From positions 1 to 64,000 of the forward strand of contig NZ_JAUSMX010000002.1 of the NCBI RefSeq assembly GCF_030646115.1: DNA of 64,000 bases. Reading direction: 5' to 3'. Numbering within the stretch: the stretch's first letter is position 1; the number at the start of each line of letters is the position of its first letter. The notes under the pieces were generated by a model that was not told where the DNA came from, made no database searches, and worked only from the letters and a program-made list of their open reading frames with translations. The translations under genes and the position numbers were made by a program. This document shows positions 10,379 through 18,845 of this stretch, in pieces. The stretch comes from Fluviicoccus sp. GTDB taxonomy: Bacteria; Pseudomonadota; Gammaproteobacteria; Pseudomonadales; Moraxellaceae.

Positions 10379-10481
10379 GAATAGTTCCGTTGTGCTGATG
10401 GTCAATGCTGACAGCATGGCAAATCGGGAAGCACCCCGCAAACTGGGGGGGCAATTCAGTGGTGTACCCGCCAATCCGTAG

Positions 10482-11894
10482 TCAATCGGTGGAAGAGTCA
10501 CGCTTCAAGGAGGCAATAAATATCGCCGCCAGAATCAGCGCAGACGCCACCGCAAACGTCATCCGCATGCCCGCTGCCACTGCCTCCGGTGCTGTCACCT
10601 GCGCATTCACCATCGTCCAGGCAAAAACTGCCCCCATCACAGTCGCCCCAGTGATAAAGCCCAGATTGCGCGAGAGGTTAAGCAGGCCTGAAATTACCCC
10701 GCGCTGTTGCGGCCCGGTGTTGGCCAGCACTGCCGTGTTGTTTGCCGCCTGAAAAAGTGCAAACCCTGCCGTCAGGCACATCAGCGGCGCCACATAACCG
10801 GGAATTCCCCAGGTGCCAGATAGTATCGACAGCAGCATCGCCCCGGCCAGCATGGCTGCCAGTCCGCAGACCGTCATAGGGGTTGCGCCAAAACGGTCCA
10901 CCATCAGGCCAGACGGCACGCCCGCCAGCGCCGCCGCCGCCGGTCCGGCGGACATGACCAGACCCGTCAGCACTGGGGACAAGCCCAGCGCTCCGTCCAG
11001 GTAGAACGGTCCCACCACCAGTGTCGACATCATCACCGTTGTCACCAGGGCGCTCATGGCGAATCCCCTGCTGAATACCGCCTGCCGGAACAGAGACAGC
11101 CGGATCAGCGGAGCCACGGTTCGGGATTCCACCCACAGAAAAAGGCCCAGCCCGACAGCGGTTGCCGTCAACAGCAGCAGAAGGACCGACTCGTCGCGTA
11201 CCGTGGTCATGGCCAGGGCATACGCCACCAATGTCACAGCCAGCAGTACGGCGCCCGGCACGTCGAAACGGATGCGTCGGGTCTTCGGTAAAGTTGCATC
11301 CTGTGGCAGATAACGCGATGCCAGCCACACAGCCAGCAGTCCCAGGGGCAGATTGATGACAAACATAAATCGCCAGCCAAATCCGGCAATCAGCAGCCCG
11401 CCCAACACCGGCCCCATCGCGGTGCCGACGGCGGACATCGTGCCCAGAAAGCCCATGGCGCTGCCGGTTTTCGCTTTGGGTGCTGTCTCGCCCGCCAGTG
11501 CCAGGGTCAGCGCCATCATTACTGCCGCGCCGATGCCCTGCACCGCCCGGGCGGCAATCAGCCAGCCCAGCGATGGGGCCAGGCCGCACAGTACCGAAGC
11601 CGCTGTAAACAGCCAGATGCCGGCCAGCAGCAAGCGGCGGCGGCCCATCTGGTCGCCCAGCCTTCCCGCACTCACCACCAGAGCGGTGACAGACAGCAGG
11701 TAGGCAATCACCACCCACTGCACGTTGGCAAAGCTGGCATTGAAGACCTGCGCCAGCGCCGGCAGACCGACATTGGCAATGCTGGACGCCAGCGACGACA
11801 GCAGCACAATCAGCGAAAGGCTGGCCAGCGGCCGGTTGGCCGCAGAGCCAGTAGGCCGGCCGGTGGATGCAACGGCTGGAAGATTTATTCGCAT
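10482..11894 (-). CDS. MFS transporter, DHA2-like (copy 2)
   Basis: MFS motif GRLGDQMGRRRLLL; strong paralogy to 3764-5194. Confidence 0.92.
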   Translation of the reverse strand: MRINLPAVASTGRPTGSAANRPLASLSLIVLLSSLASSIANVGLPALAQVFNASFANVQWVVIAYLLSVTALVVSAGRLGDQMGRRRLLLAGIWLFTAASVLCGLAPSLGWLIAARAVQGIGAAVMMALTLALAGETAPKAKTGSAMGFLGTMSAVGTAMGPVLGGLLIAGFGWRFMFVINLPLGLLAVWLASRYLPQDATLPKTRRIRFDVPGAVLLAVTLVAYALAMTTVRDESVLLLLLTATAVGLGLFLWVESRTVAPLIRLSLFRQAVFSRGFAMSALVTTVMMSTLVVGPFYLDGALGLSPVLTGLVMSAGPAAAALAGVPSGLMVDRFGATPMTVCGLAAMLAGAMLLSILSGTWGIPGYVAPLMCLTAGFALFQAANNTAVLANTGPQQRGVISGLLNLSRNLGFITGATVMGAVFAWTMVNAQVTAPEAVAAGMRMTFAVASALILAAIFIASLKRDSSTD

Positions 11895-11945
11895 GGCGGG
11901 AAGCTCCTGAGTGGGAATGTTCAGAAGCGTAGTCAGTTGCAGGTA

Positions 11946-11994
11946 GTGGCGGAAGACGCACCATTTGCAGTTTAATGGTGCATGAAACGCCATC
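11946..11994. promoter_or_regulatory. Conserved intergenic operator-like block (copy 2)
   Basis: Contains perfect inverted repeat GCACCATT-tgcagttt-AATGGTGC (11958-11981). Confidence 0.7.
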
Positions 11995-12025
11995 TGTCCG
12001 TACGGTCTACCTTGGGAGTCACACC

Positions 12026-12919
12026 ATGTCTTCACCGGATTTCAACCTGCTGCTGACGCTGGATGTGCTGCTGGCGGAAGGGAATGTGGCGCGTGCGGCC
12101 AGACGTTTGCAGCTCAGTCCCTCGGCCATGAGCCGGGCGCTGGCGCGACTGCGGGAAACCACCGGCGACCCCCTGCTGGTGCGCGCCGGTCGCGGCTTGG
12201 CGCCCACGCCGCGCGCTTTGGAACTGCGGGACCGGGTCAGCCGTCTGGTCGAGGAAGCCGAAGCCGTACTGCGTCCTACGCAACAGCCTGACCTGCGGAC
12301 CGTGGTCCGCAGCTTCACGATCCGCACCCGGGAGGGATTTGCTGAAAATTTCGGTCCGGCGCTGATTGCGCGTATTGGCGAAGCTGCGCCGGGGGTGCAG
12401 TTGTGCTTTCTGCCCAAGCTGGACCGGCAAAGCACCCTGCTGCGGGATGGAACGGTGGATCTGGAAACCGGGGTGGTTGATGCCGCAATGGGGCCGGAAT
12501 TGCGCACACAAGCCTTGTTCAGGGACCGTTTCATTGGCGTGGTGCGCGCAGGACATCCGCTTTGCGAGGGGGAAATCACCCCGGAACGGTATACCGGCGG
12601 CAGGCATATCCAAGTATTCCGGGACGGGGCGGATTATGGGCCGATTGATGAGGCTCTGAACCCGCTGGGCCTGGAGCGCCGGGTGGTGACGATGGTCGGG
12701 GGCTTTGCCACGGCGCTGGCGCTGGCAAGGTCGTCCGACCTGATTGCCACGGTACCGGAACGGCATTCGGGCAATCTCCGGGACGGCATGTTCAGTTTTG
12801 CGCTGCCGGTTCCGGTGCCGGAATTTGCGGTTTCACTATTGTGGCATCCGCGACTGCAGGCAGACCCGGTGCATCAGTGGTTGCGCGACCGGGTGCGGGA
12901 GGTTTGCGCCGGGGGATGA
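12026..12919 (+). CDS. LysR family transcriptional regulator (copy 2)
   Basis: Near-colinear paralogue of 5327-6220. Confidence 0.93.
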   Translation: MSSPDFNLLLTLDVLLAEGNVARAARRLQLSPSAMSRALARLRETTGDPLLVRAGRGLAPTPRALELRDRVSRLVEEAEAVLRPTQQPDLRTVVRSFTIRTREGFAENFGPALIARIGEAAPGVQLCFLPKLDRQSTLLRDGTVDLETGVVDAAMGPELRTQALFRDRFIGVVRAGHPLCEGEITPERYTGGRHIQVFRDGADYGPIDEALNPLGLERRVVTMVGGFATALALARSSDLIATVPERHSGNLRDGMFSFALPVPVPEFAVSLLWHPRLQADPVHQWLRDRVREVCAGG

Positions 12920-13023
12920 CGAACAAGCCACGGCGCACGGTCCATCCCGGTTGAAATCGAATCAGACAGAACAATCACTTTCTCACGGGGCCACCACACA
13001 AAACCAACAGCCCAACCGAGACT

Positions 13024-13473
13024 TCAAGCAGCGAACTTCCGGCACTCCCGGACACAAGCCTCGCAACTCTCCATGCAGGCTTTGCATTCCGCATGTTTTT
13101 CCGCAAATTTCTTGCACTCCTCACCGCAGTCCCTGCATGTCTCCAAGGCAAGTTTCGCCATTAGCGGCAGGTATTTTGACTTTGCGTTAGCCAGGCTTTG
13201 CAGCGCGCCGCACACCGACAGCAACTCCATGACCGACCGGGCGCAAGCCGCCATGCTCTTGTCACCCTGGTTCAGCAGCACCAGACAATGGTTGAGGCAA
13301 ATCTGGCCGGTTTGCACGCAATCGGCTGCAGCGGTCGCCAGACCAGCTGTCTGCGGTCCCATGTCATGATGGTGGTGTTCGTGGCTACCGGCCTCAGCCG
13401 CTGTGGCAGTTTTACTCAGCGCCAGTGATGCCAGGGCGGCAGCGCCGCCCGCCAATAATTCCCGACGGTCCAT
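13024..13473 (-). CDS. Four-helix-bundle copper-binding protein (Csp/DUF326-like) with Tat-like signal
   Basis: MDRRELLAGGAAALASLAL signal, His-rich HEHHHHDM, many Cys in CxxxC-like spacing (CRDCGEECKKFAEKHAECKACMESCEACVRECRKF). Confidence 0.88.
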   Translation of the reverse strand: MDRRELLAGGAAALASLALSKTATAAEAGSHEHHHHDMGPQTAGLATAAADCVQTGQICLNHCLVLLNQGDKSMAACARSVMELLSVCGALQSLANAKSKYLPLMAKLALETCRDCGEECKKFAEKHAECKACMESCEACVRECRKFAA

Positions 13474-13609
13474 GATGAAGCTCCTCGCATTATTGATGTC
13501 GGTTTTCATCATGGCACCGGGTAAGGACGGATGCAATATTCAGTCCCTTCTATCCTTAGGGTTACAGTCAGGCTATTCACCAGGCATGATGCTGGCCAGT
13601 GTCGCCCGG

Positions 13610-13669
13610 CAGCACACCAGAAACCGGTACAATCCCCAACCGGCCGCACCCGCTACCAGCAGCAATAAC
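13610..13669. pseudogene. Short degenerate duplicate of a copD segment
   Basis: caccagaaaccggtacaatcccc-aaccggccgcacccgctaccagcagcaa resembles copD nt 14226-14280. Confidence 0.55.
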
Positions 13670-13756
13670 CTGACAGAGTGGCTGGAGAAGACTGTGGGGG
13701 GATTGTGTATCTGGCGTGGAAACGCGAAGATAACAGCCGGGTTAAACCACTGATGA

Positions 13757-14068
13757 TTGTCAGGCTGTTGTGTGGCTTATTTGGAGATGGATATGGAAGT
13801 GGAAATAACATGGGGTAGGGTTTTTCGCATTTGGTGGGCATATTTATGGCGAAATTTGATTGCCATTATTGCAGCCATGATAATTGGCGGAATTATAGGC
13901 GGCATTCTTGGTGCTATATTGGGGGCCATGGGAGTATCACTTTCAACCATTCAAATGATTGCCGGACCGATAGGGCTTATTTGTGGCTTGATGATTTCAG
14001 TTTTCCCAATAAAAATGATATTGGGCAAGGATTTCGGTGACTTCAGATTGGTCTTGATTCGTAAGTAA
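13757..14068 (+). CDS. Small hydrophobic membrane protein, unknown
   Basis: Two TM-like segments, Gly/Ile-rich (IIAAMIIGGIIGGILGAILGAMG); start may be internal (MDMEVEITW). Confidence 0.55.
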   Translation: MSGCCVAYLEMDMEVEITWGRVFRIWWAYLWRNLIAIIAAMIIGGIIGGILGAILGAMGVSLSTIQMIAGPIGLICGLMISVFPIKMILGKDFGDFRLVLIRK

Positions 14069-14084
14069 CCAAAGCCTGCTTGGA

Positions 14085-14957
14085 TCATAGCAGGCTATTT
14101 GCCGGGGGGGGGGTGCTGCCCAGTTGCACGCCCAACAGCATCACCAGCCCCAGCAAGACGGCTTCCAGCAGGGCAATCAACATGAAGCGATTCTGAAGCT
14201 TGGACGACGCCCCTACCCCCGGCATCACCAGAAACCGGTTCAATCCTCCCAAACCGGCCGCACCTGCTGCCAGCAGCAGTTTCACACCCAGGTCTGCCGC
14301 ATAGACAGAGGTGAGGAACGATGTCTTTCCGGAAGCCTCAACTATCCGCAGCACATCCGCCAGTCCGGTAAACATCACCGTCAGCAGGCATAACAAAGCC
14401 ATTTCCGAAAGGTAGCGAATTACTTCGCCATGATTGGCTAAAGCCGCCTTGTTGCCAAGCGTCAGGTACGCCACCAGCAAGCCTGACCAGCTGCAGGCGG
14501 CCACAATATGCAGGGTGTGGATCATGACGGCTGCCGTGTACAAGCCGCTGTCTCCGGCATGTCCGCTTGCCGCACGCGCCCAGGCGGCCAGGACAAAGCC
14601 GCTTAATGCCGCAACCACGGCCGCAATCCGGGAAATGCGTCCGGAGACCGCCATGATCATGAGCAGCCAGCCCGCGATCAACGGCCAAACCAACCGCCCG
14701 GTCTGGGAGTGCGTCAGCACCAGCGGAATCTGGCCTATGGCATTCGGTAAGGGCTGGTCGGTGAACAATGCCGCTGTCGCCAGCAAGTAAACCGGAATCA
14801 TCACCGCCAAAAGCATGAGCCCGGCAATGGCAAGCTTTCGCAAGCGCAGGTGTTTGGCTTTGACATAGAGGATTCCGCTTCCCGCCAGCAAGGCCAGCGA
14901 CAGGTCCATCAGCCAGATGCAAATGGTTCTGGCGGTTTCCACATCGGGAAAGTTCAT
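14085..14957 (-). CDS. copD: CopD-family copper resistance membrane protein
   Basis: Multi-TM protein, HTLHIVAACSWSGLL motif, overlaps copC. Confidence 0.85.
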   Translation of the reverse strand: MNFPDVETARTICIWLMDLSLALLAGSGILYVKAKHLRLRKLAIAGLMLLAVMIPVYLLATAALFTDQPLPNAIGQIPLVLTHSQTGRLVWPLIAGWLLMIMAVSGRISRIAAVVAALSGFVLAAWARAASGHAGDSGLYTAAVMIHTLHIVAACSWSGLLVAYLTLGNKAALANHGEVIRYLSEMALLCLLTVMFTGLADVLRIVEASGKTSFLTSVYAADLGVKLLLAAGAAGLGGLNRFLVMPGVGASSKLQNRFMLIALLEAVLLGLVMLLGVQLGSTPPPANSLL

Positions 14958-15313
14958 TTCACGCCGAAGGTGTACTGGCCTTTGATGCGATGACCGTCAA
15001 CGGAGACCACAGCCCATTTCACCGTATAGCTGCCCGGGGCCAGTTTTGGCACAGGAACACTCAGGGTTTTATGGGTGGCTTCGTCCACGCCGGCTTTTTC
15101 AGTGGCAACACGGACTCCTTGCGAGTCCAGTACGGTCAGTTGCGAGAAGGCGGGTTCCAGGGCTTCGTTGAAGCTGACCGAAACGGCTGCGGGAGCATCA
15201 ACTACCGCATGGGCGGCGGGATAGCTTTGCATCAGCTTGGCATGGGCCAGGGCCGTCCCCGCATGCAGTCCGGACATCAAGATCAGGGCAACGGAAAGTT
15301 GATGGCGGTTCAT
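14954..15313 (-). CDS. copC: CopC-family periplasmic copper-binding protein
   Basis: Signal peptide ending AHA with mature His; SVDGHRIKGQYTFGVK C-terminus typical of CopC/YobA. Confidence 0.9.
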   Translation of the reverse strand: MNRHQLSVALILMSGLHAGTALAHAKLMQSYPAAHAVVDAPAAVSVSFNEALEPAFSQLTVLDSQGVRVATEKAGVDEATHKTLSVPVPKLAPGSYTVKWAVVSVDGHRIKGQYTFGVK

Positions 15314-15362
15314 GGAAGTTCCCCTGAAGTATAAAAACCTGAATCCAGGTCATTATCTCACA

Positions 15363-15394
15363 GCATGAATGCCTGCACCGGCAGGCATTCATGC
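15363..15394 (-). terminator. Perfect 14-bp hairpin after the small lipoprotein gene
   Basis: GCATGAATGCCTGC-accg-GCAGGCATTCATGC; no clear T tract, so the terminator assignment is tentative. Confidence 0.5.
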
Positions 15395-15403
15395 CCTGTG
15401 TTG

Positions 15404-15610
15404 CTATTGCGGCGGTTGCAGGTCTGCCGGAAGTACATCCCCGGCAGGCGGTGTATCCAGCGCGGCAACATCGGCCCCGGGTGTCAAGGTATCCAGTGGA
15501 GTTGCCACCGCAGGAGGTGTAGTTGTGTTCTGGGGAGTGTCGGCATTGTCGTCCCAGAAACAACCGGACAAGGCAATGCCCGCCACCGCCAGTATCATTA
15601 GTCGGATCAT
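15404..15610 (-). CDS. Small Pro/Thr-rich lipoprotein
   Basis: MIRLMILAVAGIALSGCFWDDNAD lipobox; 68 aa, between ycnI-like gene and copC. Confidence 0.6.
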   Translation of the reverse strand: MIRLMILAVAGIALSGCFWDDNADTPQNTTTPPAVATPLDTLTPGADVAALDTPPAGDVLPADLQPPQ

Positions 15611-15622
15611 GACCGCCCCGCC

Positions 15623-16309
15623 TTAGTACTTGACCAGGATTTCGGTGTTGGCGGGAACCTGCTTGAGTTCCAGGCCCTTCTTCTGGATCAGTCCCAGCGT
15701 CAGCGGGTTGATGCTCCAGGCGGATTTACCTGACCAGACGATCTGCGCGTCGCTCAGGAAGCTTTTGTCGGCGCCCGTCAAATCCAGGGCGACCGGGGTA
15801 ATGTACTTGTTCCAGCCGGGGGTGCGGCCGGGTACGGTGCGGAGGGTCGGTGCGTCGGCGCCGGACCAGGTCTGGGTCAGTTCATTGCCGGAGCCGTCGC
15901 GGCAGTACTGGACCGTGGTAAAGGCTACGGACTTGAAGGCGGTGCCCGGCATGGTGCCGCGGAAGGTGAATTGGTAAAGCTGGCTGTCATCGGCCAGGAT
16001 ATCGCTGTCGGTCTTGGTCCAGACCAGCTTGGTGACGTTGCCATTGCCATCCTTCAGAACACCGGCCTTGCCAAACACCGCGCTCATGGGACGAACGCCG
16101 CCGAACTCGGCGGGAATGCTGATTTCCACCTTGTAGGAATCATATTGCTTGGCATTGGCGTCCTCGCAGCCATGCGGCACATTCAGCGTGGCCACCATGC
16201 TTTTACCGGCCGTGCCGGTGGAGGTGACAAAACTGGCGTGGGCAAAGGCGGCCCCGGCGTGAAGCAGGGCGTAACTCAGGATGGTGAGGGAAAATACGGG
16301 GCGAATCAT
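15623..16309 (-). CDS. YcnI/DUF1775-family copper-binding protein
   Basis: Signal peptide followed by AHASFVTSTGTAGKSMVATLNVPHGC typical of DUF1775 N-terminus. Confidence 0.85.
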   Translation of the reverse strand: MIRPVFSLTILSYALLHAGAAFAHASFVTSTGTAGKSMVATLNVPHGCEDANAKQYDSYKVEISIPAEFGGVRPMSAVFGKAGVLKDGNGNVTKLVWTKTDSDILADDSQLYQFTFRGTMPGTAFKSVAFTTVQYCRDGSGNELTQTWSGADAPTLRTVPGRTPGWNKYITPVALDLTGADKSFLSDAQIVWSGKSAWSINPLTLGLIQKKGLELKQVPANTEILVKY

Positions 16310-16374
16310 GGCGGCAGGTCTCCGATGCGGTTGTGAATGAGACGCATTCTATAGGCCACTGGGAAGGTCTGGGA

Positions 16375-16391
16375 TGTGACATGTTGTCGCA
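16375..16391. promoter_or_regulatory. Palindromic operator candidate upstream of ycnI-like gene
   Basis: TGTGACATGTTGTCGCA, one mismatch from 19845-19861. Confidence 0.7.
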
Positions 16392-16403
16392 CCCCGGCTT
16401 GAC

Positions 16404-17636
16404 CTACGGCATTTTCCGCTTGGACAACCAACCCCCCAAATCCACCTGGTAGCGGGTCAGAAAAATCAGGTTGGCCTTGGCAGCGCCGGTATCTTCCTGA
16501 TGCACCTCCAGACTGATCCGCTGGACGGAATCCGGCCGCCAGTTCAAGCCCAGGCCGACCCGGGTCAGGGTGTTGTCAGCATTACCGAGTCCCGCTTCAT
16601 TCGCCACCAGCGCCGACCCGGGGCCGTTCAGGCGATGATTGGCGCTCATGCCCTCCCCCCGCAGCATGGCTTGCCAGCCGGTACAGAATGTCCAGTGGGC
16701 GGTAACCCAACCGCCTTCAACGGTTCCCTTATATTCGGCATTGCCATTGGTGCTGAACAAATCGCCGGTTTCCCGCTTGATCCAGGCCTCGCCATCCAGC
16801 GACACCGGCCATTGCCGGGAGGTCCAGACCCCTGCCAGGGACGCCAGCTCACTGCGTCCTTCCAGACAGACTTCATTGGCCACGGGGGCATGGCAAACGC
16901 TCTGCCCGTGTGAATGTCCAATCAGGCTGGTGCTTTTGGTCGGGCGTCCGTCCGCTTCCAGCCGGGCGAAGCTGACCATGAGTTTGGCATCGTCCTGTTC
17001 CCAGCCGCCTTGTAACAGCGCGGCTCCGGGGCCGGATGCGGATGCACCGGGGAAACTGTCACCGGCGTAGAGACCGCCGCCCGCAAACCAACCGGATTCC
17101 CAATCCAGGCGGGCATTTAATCCGTCATCCCGCCAGCCTTCGCCAATTGCGGCCCTGTAGACCAATGGAGCCAGACCGAAATCATGGTTGTGGGCGTGTT
17201 CGCGGTTCAGCAGGCCAAACGGAACCTGTGAACGACCGGCGCGGACCGCCAGTTCCCGGTCCTCACCCGCTGCAACACTCCGCTGCACCCACGCTTGCTC
17301 AATCGAAAAGTCATTGCCGCCATCGGGTCCGTGCCAGGAGCCCTTCAGCATCGCCCGCCACTGCCGCCAGTCCGCCTGCACACCGATATCGGCATATTCC
17401 TCTGCCAGCCCCTGTTTCCAGGCCGCCTGACTGCCGCTTTCCAGCACGCCCGGCAGCCGCGCACCCGGCCAAGGCAGATCGGAATCTAGATAGCGCGCGC
17501 CCACGGTCAGGATCGGGGTGAAGGAATGACCGGCATCCGGTGCGGTCTCATGGGCCTGTGCGGTCACGCTGCCCAAGGCCAGCAACAGGCACAGCCAATC
17601 AAGGCGCAGCAAAGGGGTCGGCAAATCGCGGGTCAT
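16404..17636 (-). CDS. Outer-membrane/porin-like protein of the MbnP/MbnH locus
   Basis: Signal peptide, beta-strand-rich 410 aa, C-terminal strand; overlaps mbnH-like gene. Confidence 0.65.
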   Translation of the reverse strand: MTRDLPTPLLRLDWLCLLLALGSVTAQAHETAPDAGHSFTPILTVGARYLDSDLPWPGARLPGVLESGSQAAWKQGLAEEYADIGVQADWRQWRAMLKGSWHGPDGGNDFSIEQAWVQRSVAAGEDRELAVRAGRSQVPFGLLNREHAHNHDFGLAPLVYRAAIGEGWRDDGLNARLDWESGWFAGGGLYAGDSFPGASASGPGAALLQGGWEQDDAKLMVSFARLEADGRPTKSTSLIGHSHGQSVCHAPVANEVCLEGRSELASLAGVWTSRQWPVSLDGEAWIKRETGDLFSTNGNAEYKGTVEGGWVTAHWTFCTGWQAMLRGEGMSANHRLNGPGSALVANEAGLGNADNTLTRVGLGLNWRPDSVQRISLEVHQEDTGAAKANLIFLTRYQVDLGGWLSKRKMP

Positions 17637-18762
17637 GGATAAACTGCTCGTCGGTCAGGGTCTTGAGGAAGGCAATGATGTCAGCCTTGTCCTGGTTGGT
17701 CAGCTTGATGAGGCCGATCAGGTCGCTCTTGTGCGGGTTACGGCGGCCGTCTCCAGCCTCGGGGCCGCTGGTGATGTTGCGGCCCCCGGCGGCATAGAAA
17801 TCCAGCACTTCTTCCAGCGTGGCCAAGGAGCCGTCATGCATGTAGGGCGCGGTCAGGGCAATGTTGCGCAGGCTTGCGGCGCGGAACTTGCCCATGTCTT
17901 CCGGCTTGCCGCTGGTCTCGAAGACCCCGCGGTTGGGAAACGGAAATTCCCCCGTGCCGCCGATATTGAACAGCCCGGTGTTGTGGAACGGCGTTTCCAC
18001 CACGCGGCTGCCTGCGTGGACTATCTGGTCATTGAAATTGAAGCTGCCATGGCAATGGAAGCATTCTGCCTGTTCGCCGTTGAACAGCTGCATGCCACGC
18101 TCCTCCCCGGGGGTCAGCACGGTTTCGCGGCGGAGATACTGGTCATAGCGGGAATTGCCGGAAATCAGCGTGCGCTGGAAGGAGGCAATGGCCTGGATCA
18201 CATGTTCGTAGGTGACAGGGTCCGCATCGGCAGGCCATACCGCGCGAAACCTCGCGGCATAGGCAGCATCCGCCTTGATGCGGTCCAGCACGGTGGCCTT
18301 GTTGCTGTCATTGATACCCATTTCCACCGGGCTTTCCCCGAACAGCGGCACCAGCATCTGTTGCTCCAGCCGCGTCAGCGCCGGGTTGGCCCAAGTCAGG
18401 GTGGCGTTGTAGACGACGTTGTGCAACGGTTGCGAGTTGCGCGGATGAAGATCGCCGGTGGAGCCGATGGCGACCCGGCGGCCGTCCGTAAAGGCTTTGG
18501 CCTGCAGGTGGCAGGAGCCGCAAGACTGCGTGCCGTTGCCGGACAGGCGCTTTTCATAAAACAGGTGACGGCCCAGTTCCACCTTGTCAGCGGTCAGCGG
18601 GTTGTTCTCGGGAACCTTTGGGGTCGGGAAGAAAGCCGGAAGACTCCAGGTCCAGCCCGATGCCGTCAGGGAGGGGTCGGTGGTGGTGGTTCCGGTGTTG
18701 CAGGCTGAAAGGCCGAAGCCCAGCAAGCCGGGTAACAGCATTCGGGCGATATGGCGCAGCAT
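17599..18762 (-). CDS. MbnH-like di-haem enzyme (cytochrome c peroxidase/MauG superfamily)
   Basis: Two CXXCH motifs (CGSCH, CFHCH), lipoprotein signal LSAC, PFHNTGLFNIGGTG; next to MbnP-like gene. Confidence 0.88.
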   Translation of the reverse strand: MLRHIARMLLPGLLGFGLSACNTGTTTTDPSLTASGWTWSLPAFFPTPKVPENNPLTADKVELGRHLFYEKRLSGNGTQSCGSCHLQAKAFTDGRRVAIGSTGDLHPRNSQPLHNVVYNATLTWANPALTRLEQQMLVPLFGESPVEMGINDSNKATVLDRIKADAAYAARFRAVWPADADPVTYEHVIQAIASFQRTLISGNSRYDQYLRRETVLTPGEERGMQLFNGEQAECFHCHGSFNFNDQIVHAGSRVVETPFHNTGLFNIGGTGEFPFPNRGVFETSGKPEDMGKFRAASLRNIALTAPYMHDGSLATLEEVLDFYAAGGRNITSGPEAGDGRRNPHKSDLIGLIKLTNQDKADIIAFLKTLTDEQFIHDPRFADPFAAP

Positions 18763-18845
18763 GCTGGGCGCATCCTCCTTGGTGAAGTTGAAATGCGCCG
18801 GGCCGTCGCTGACGGCCCGGGTGCTACATGATGACCGTTTAAGGC

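Noticed and set aside
10678-11964. 428-aa ORF in a second minus frame over the MFS gene
   Set aside because: Gly/Ala/Arg-rich out-of-frame reading of the MFS transporter.
15363-15394. Perfect hairpin between small lipoprotein and copC as a regulatory RNA or riboswitch
   Set aside because: Simple hairpin without conserved aptamer features; more likely a terminator or attenuator.
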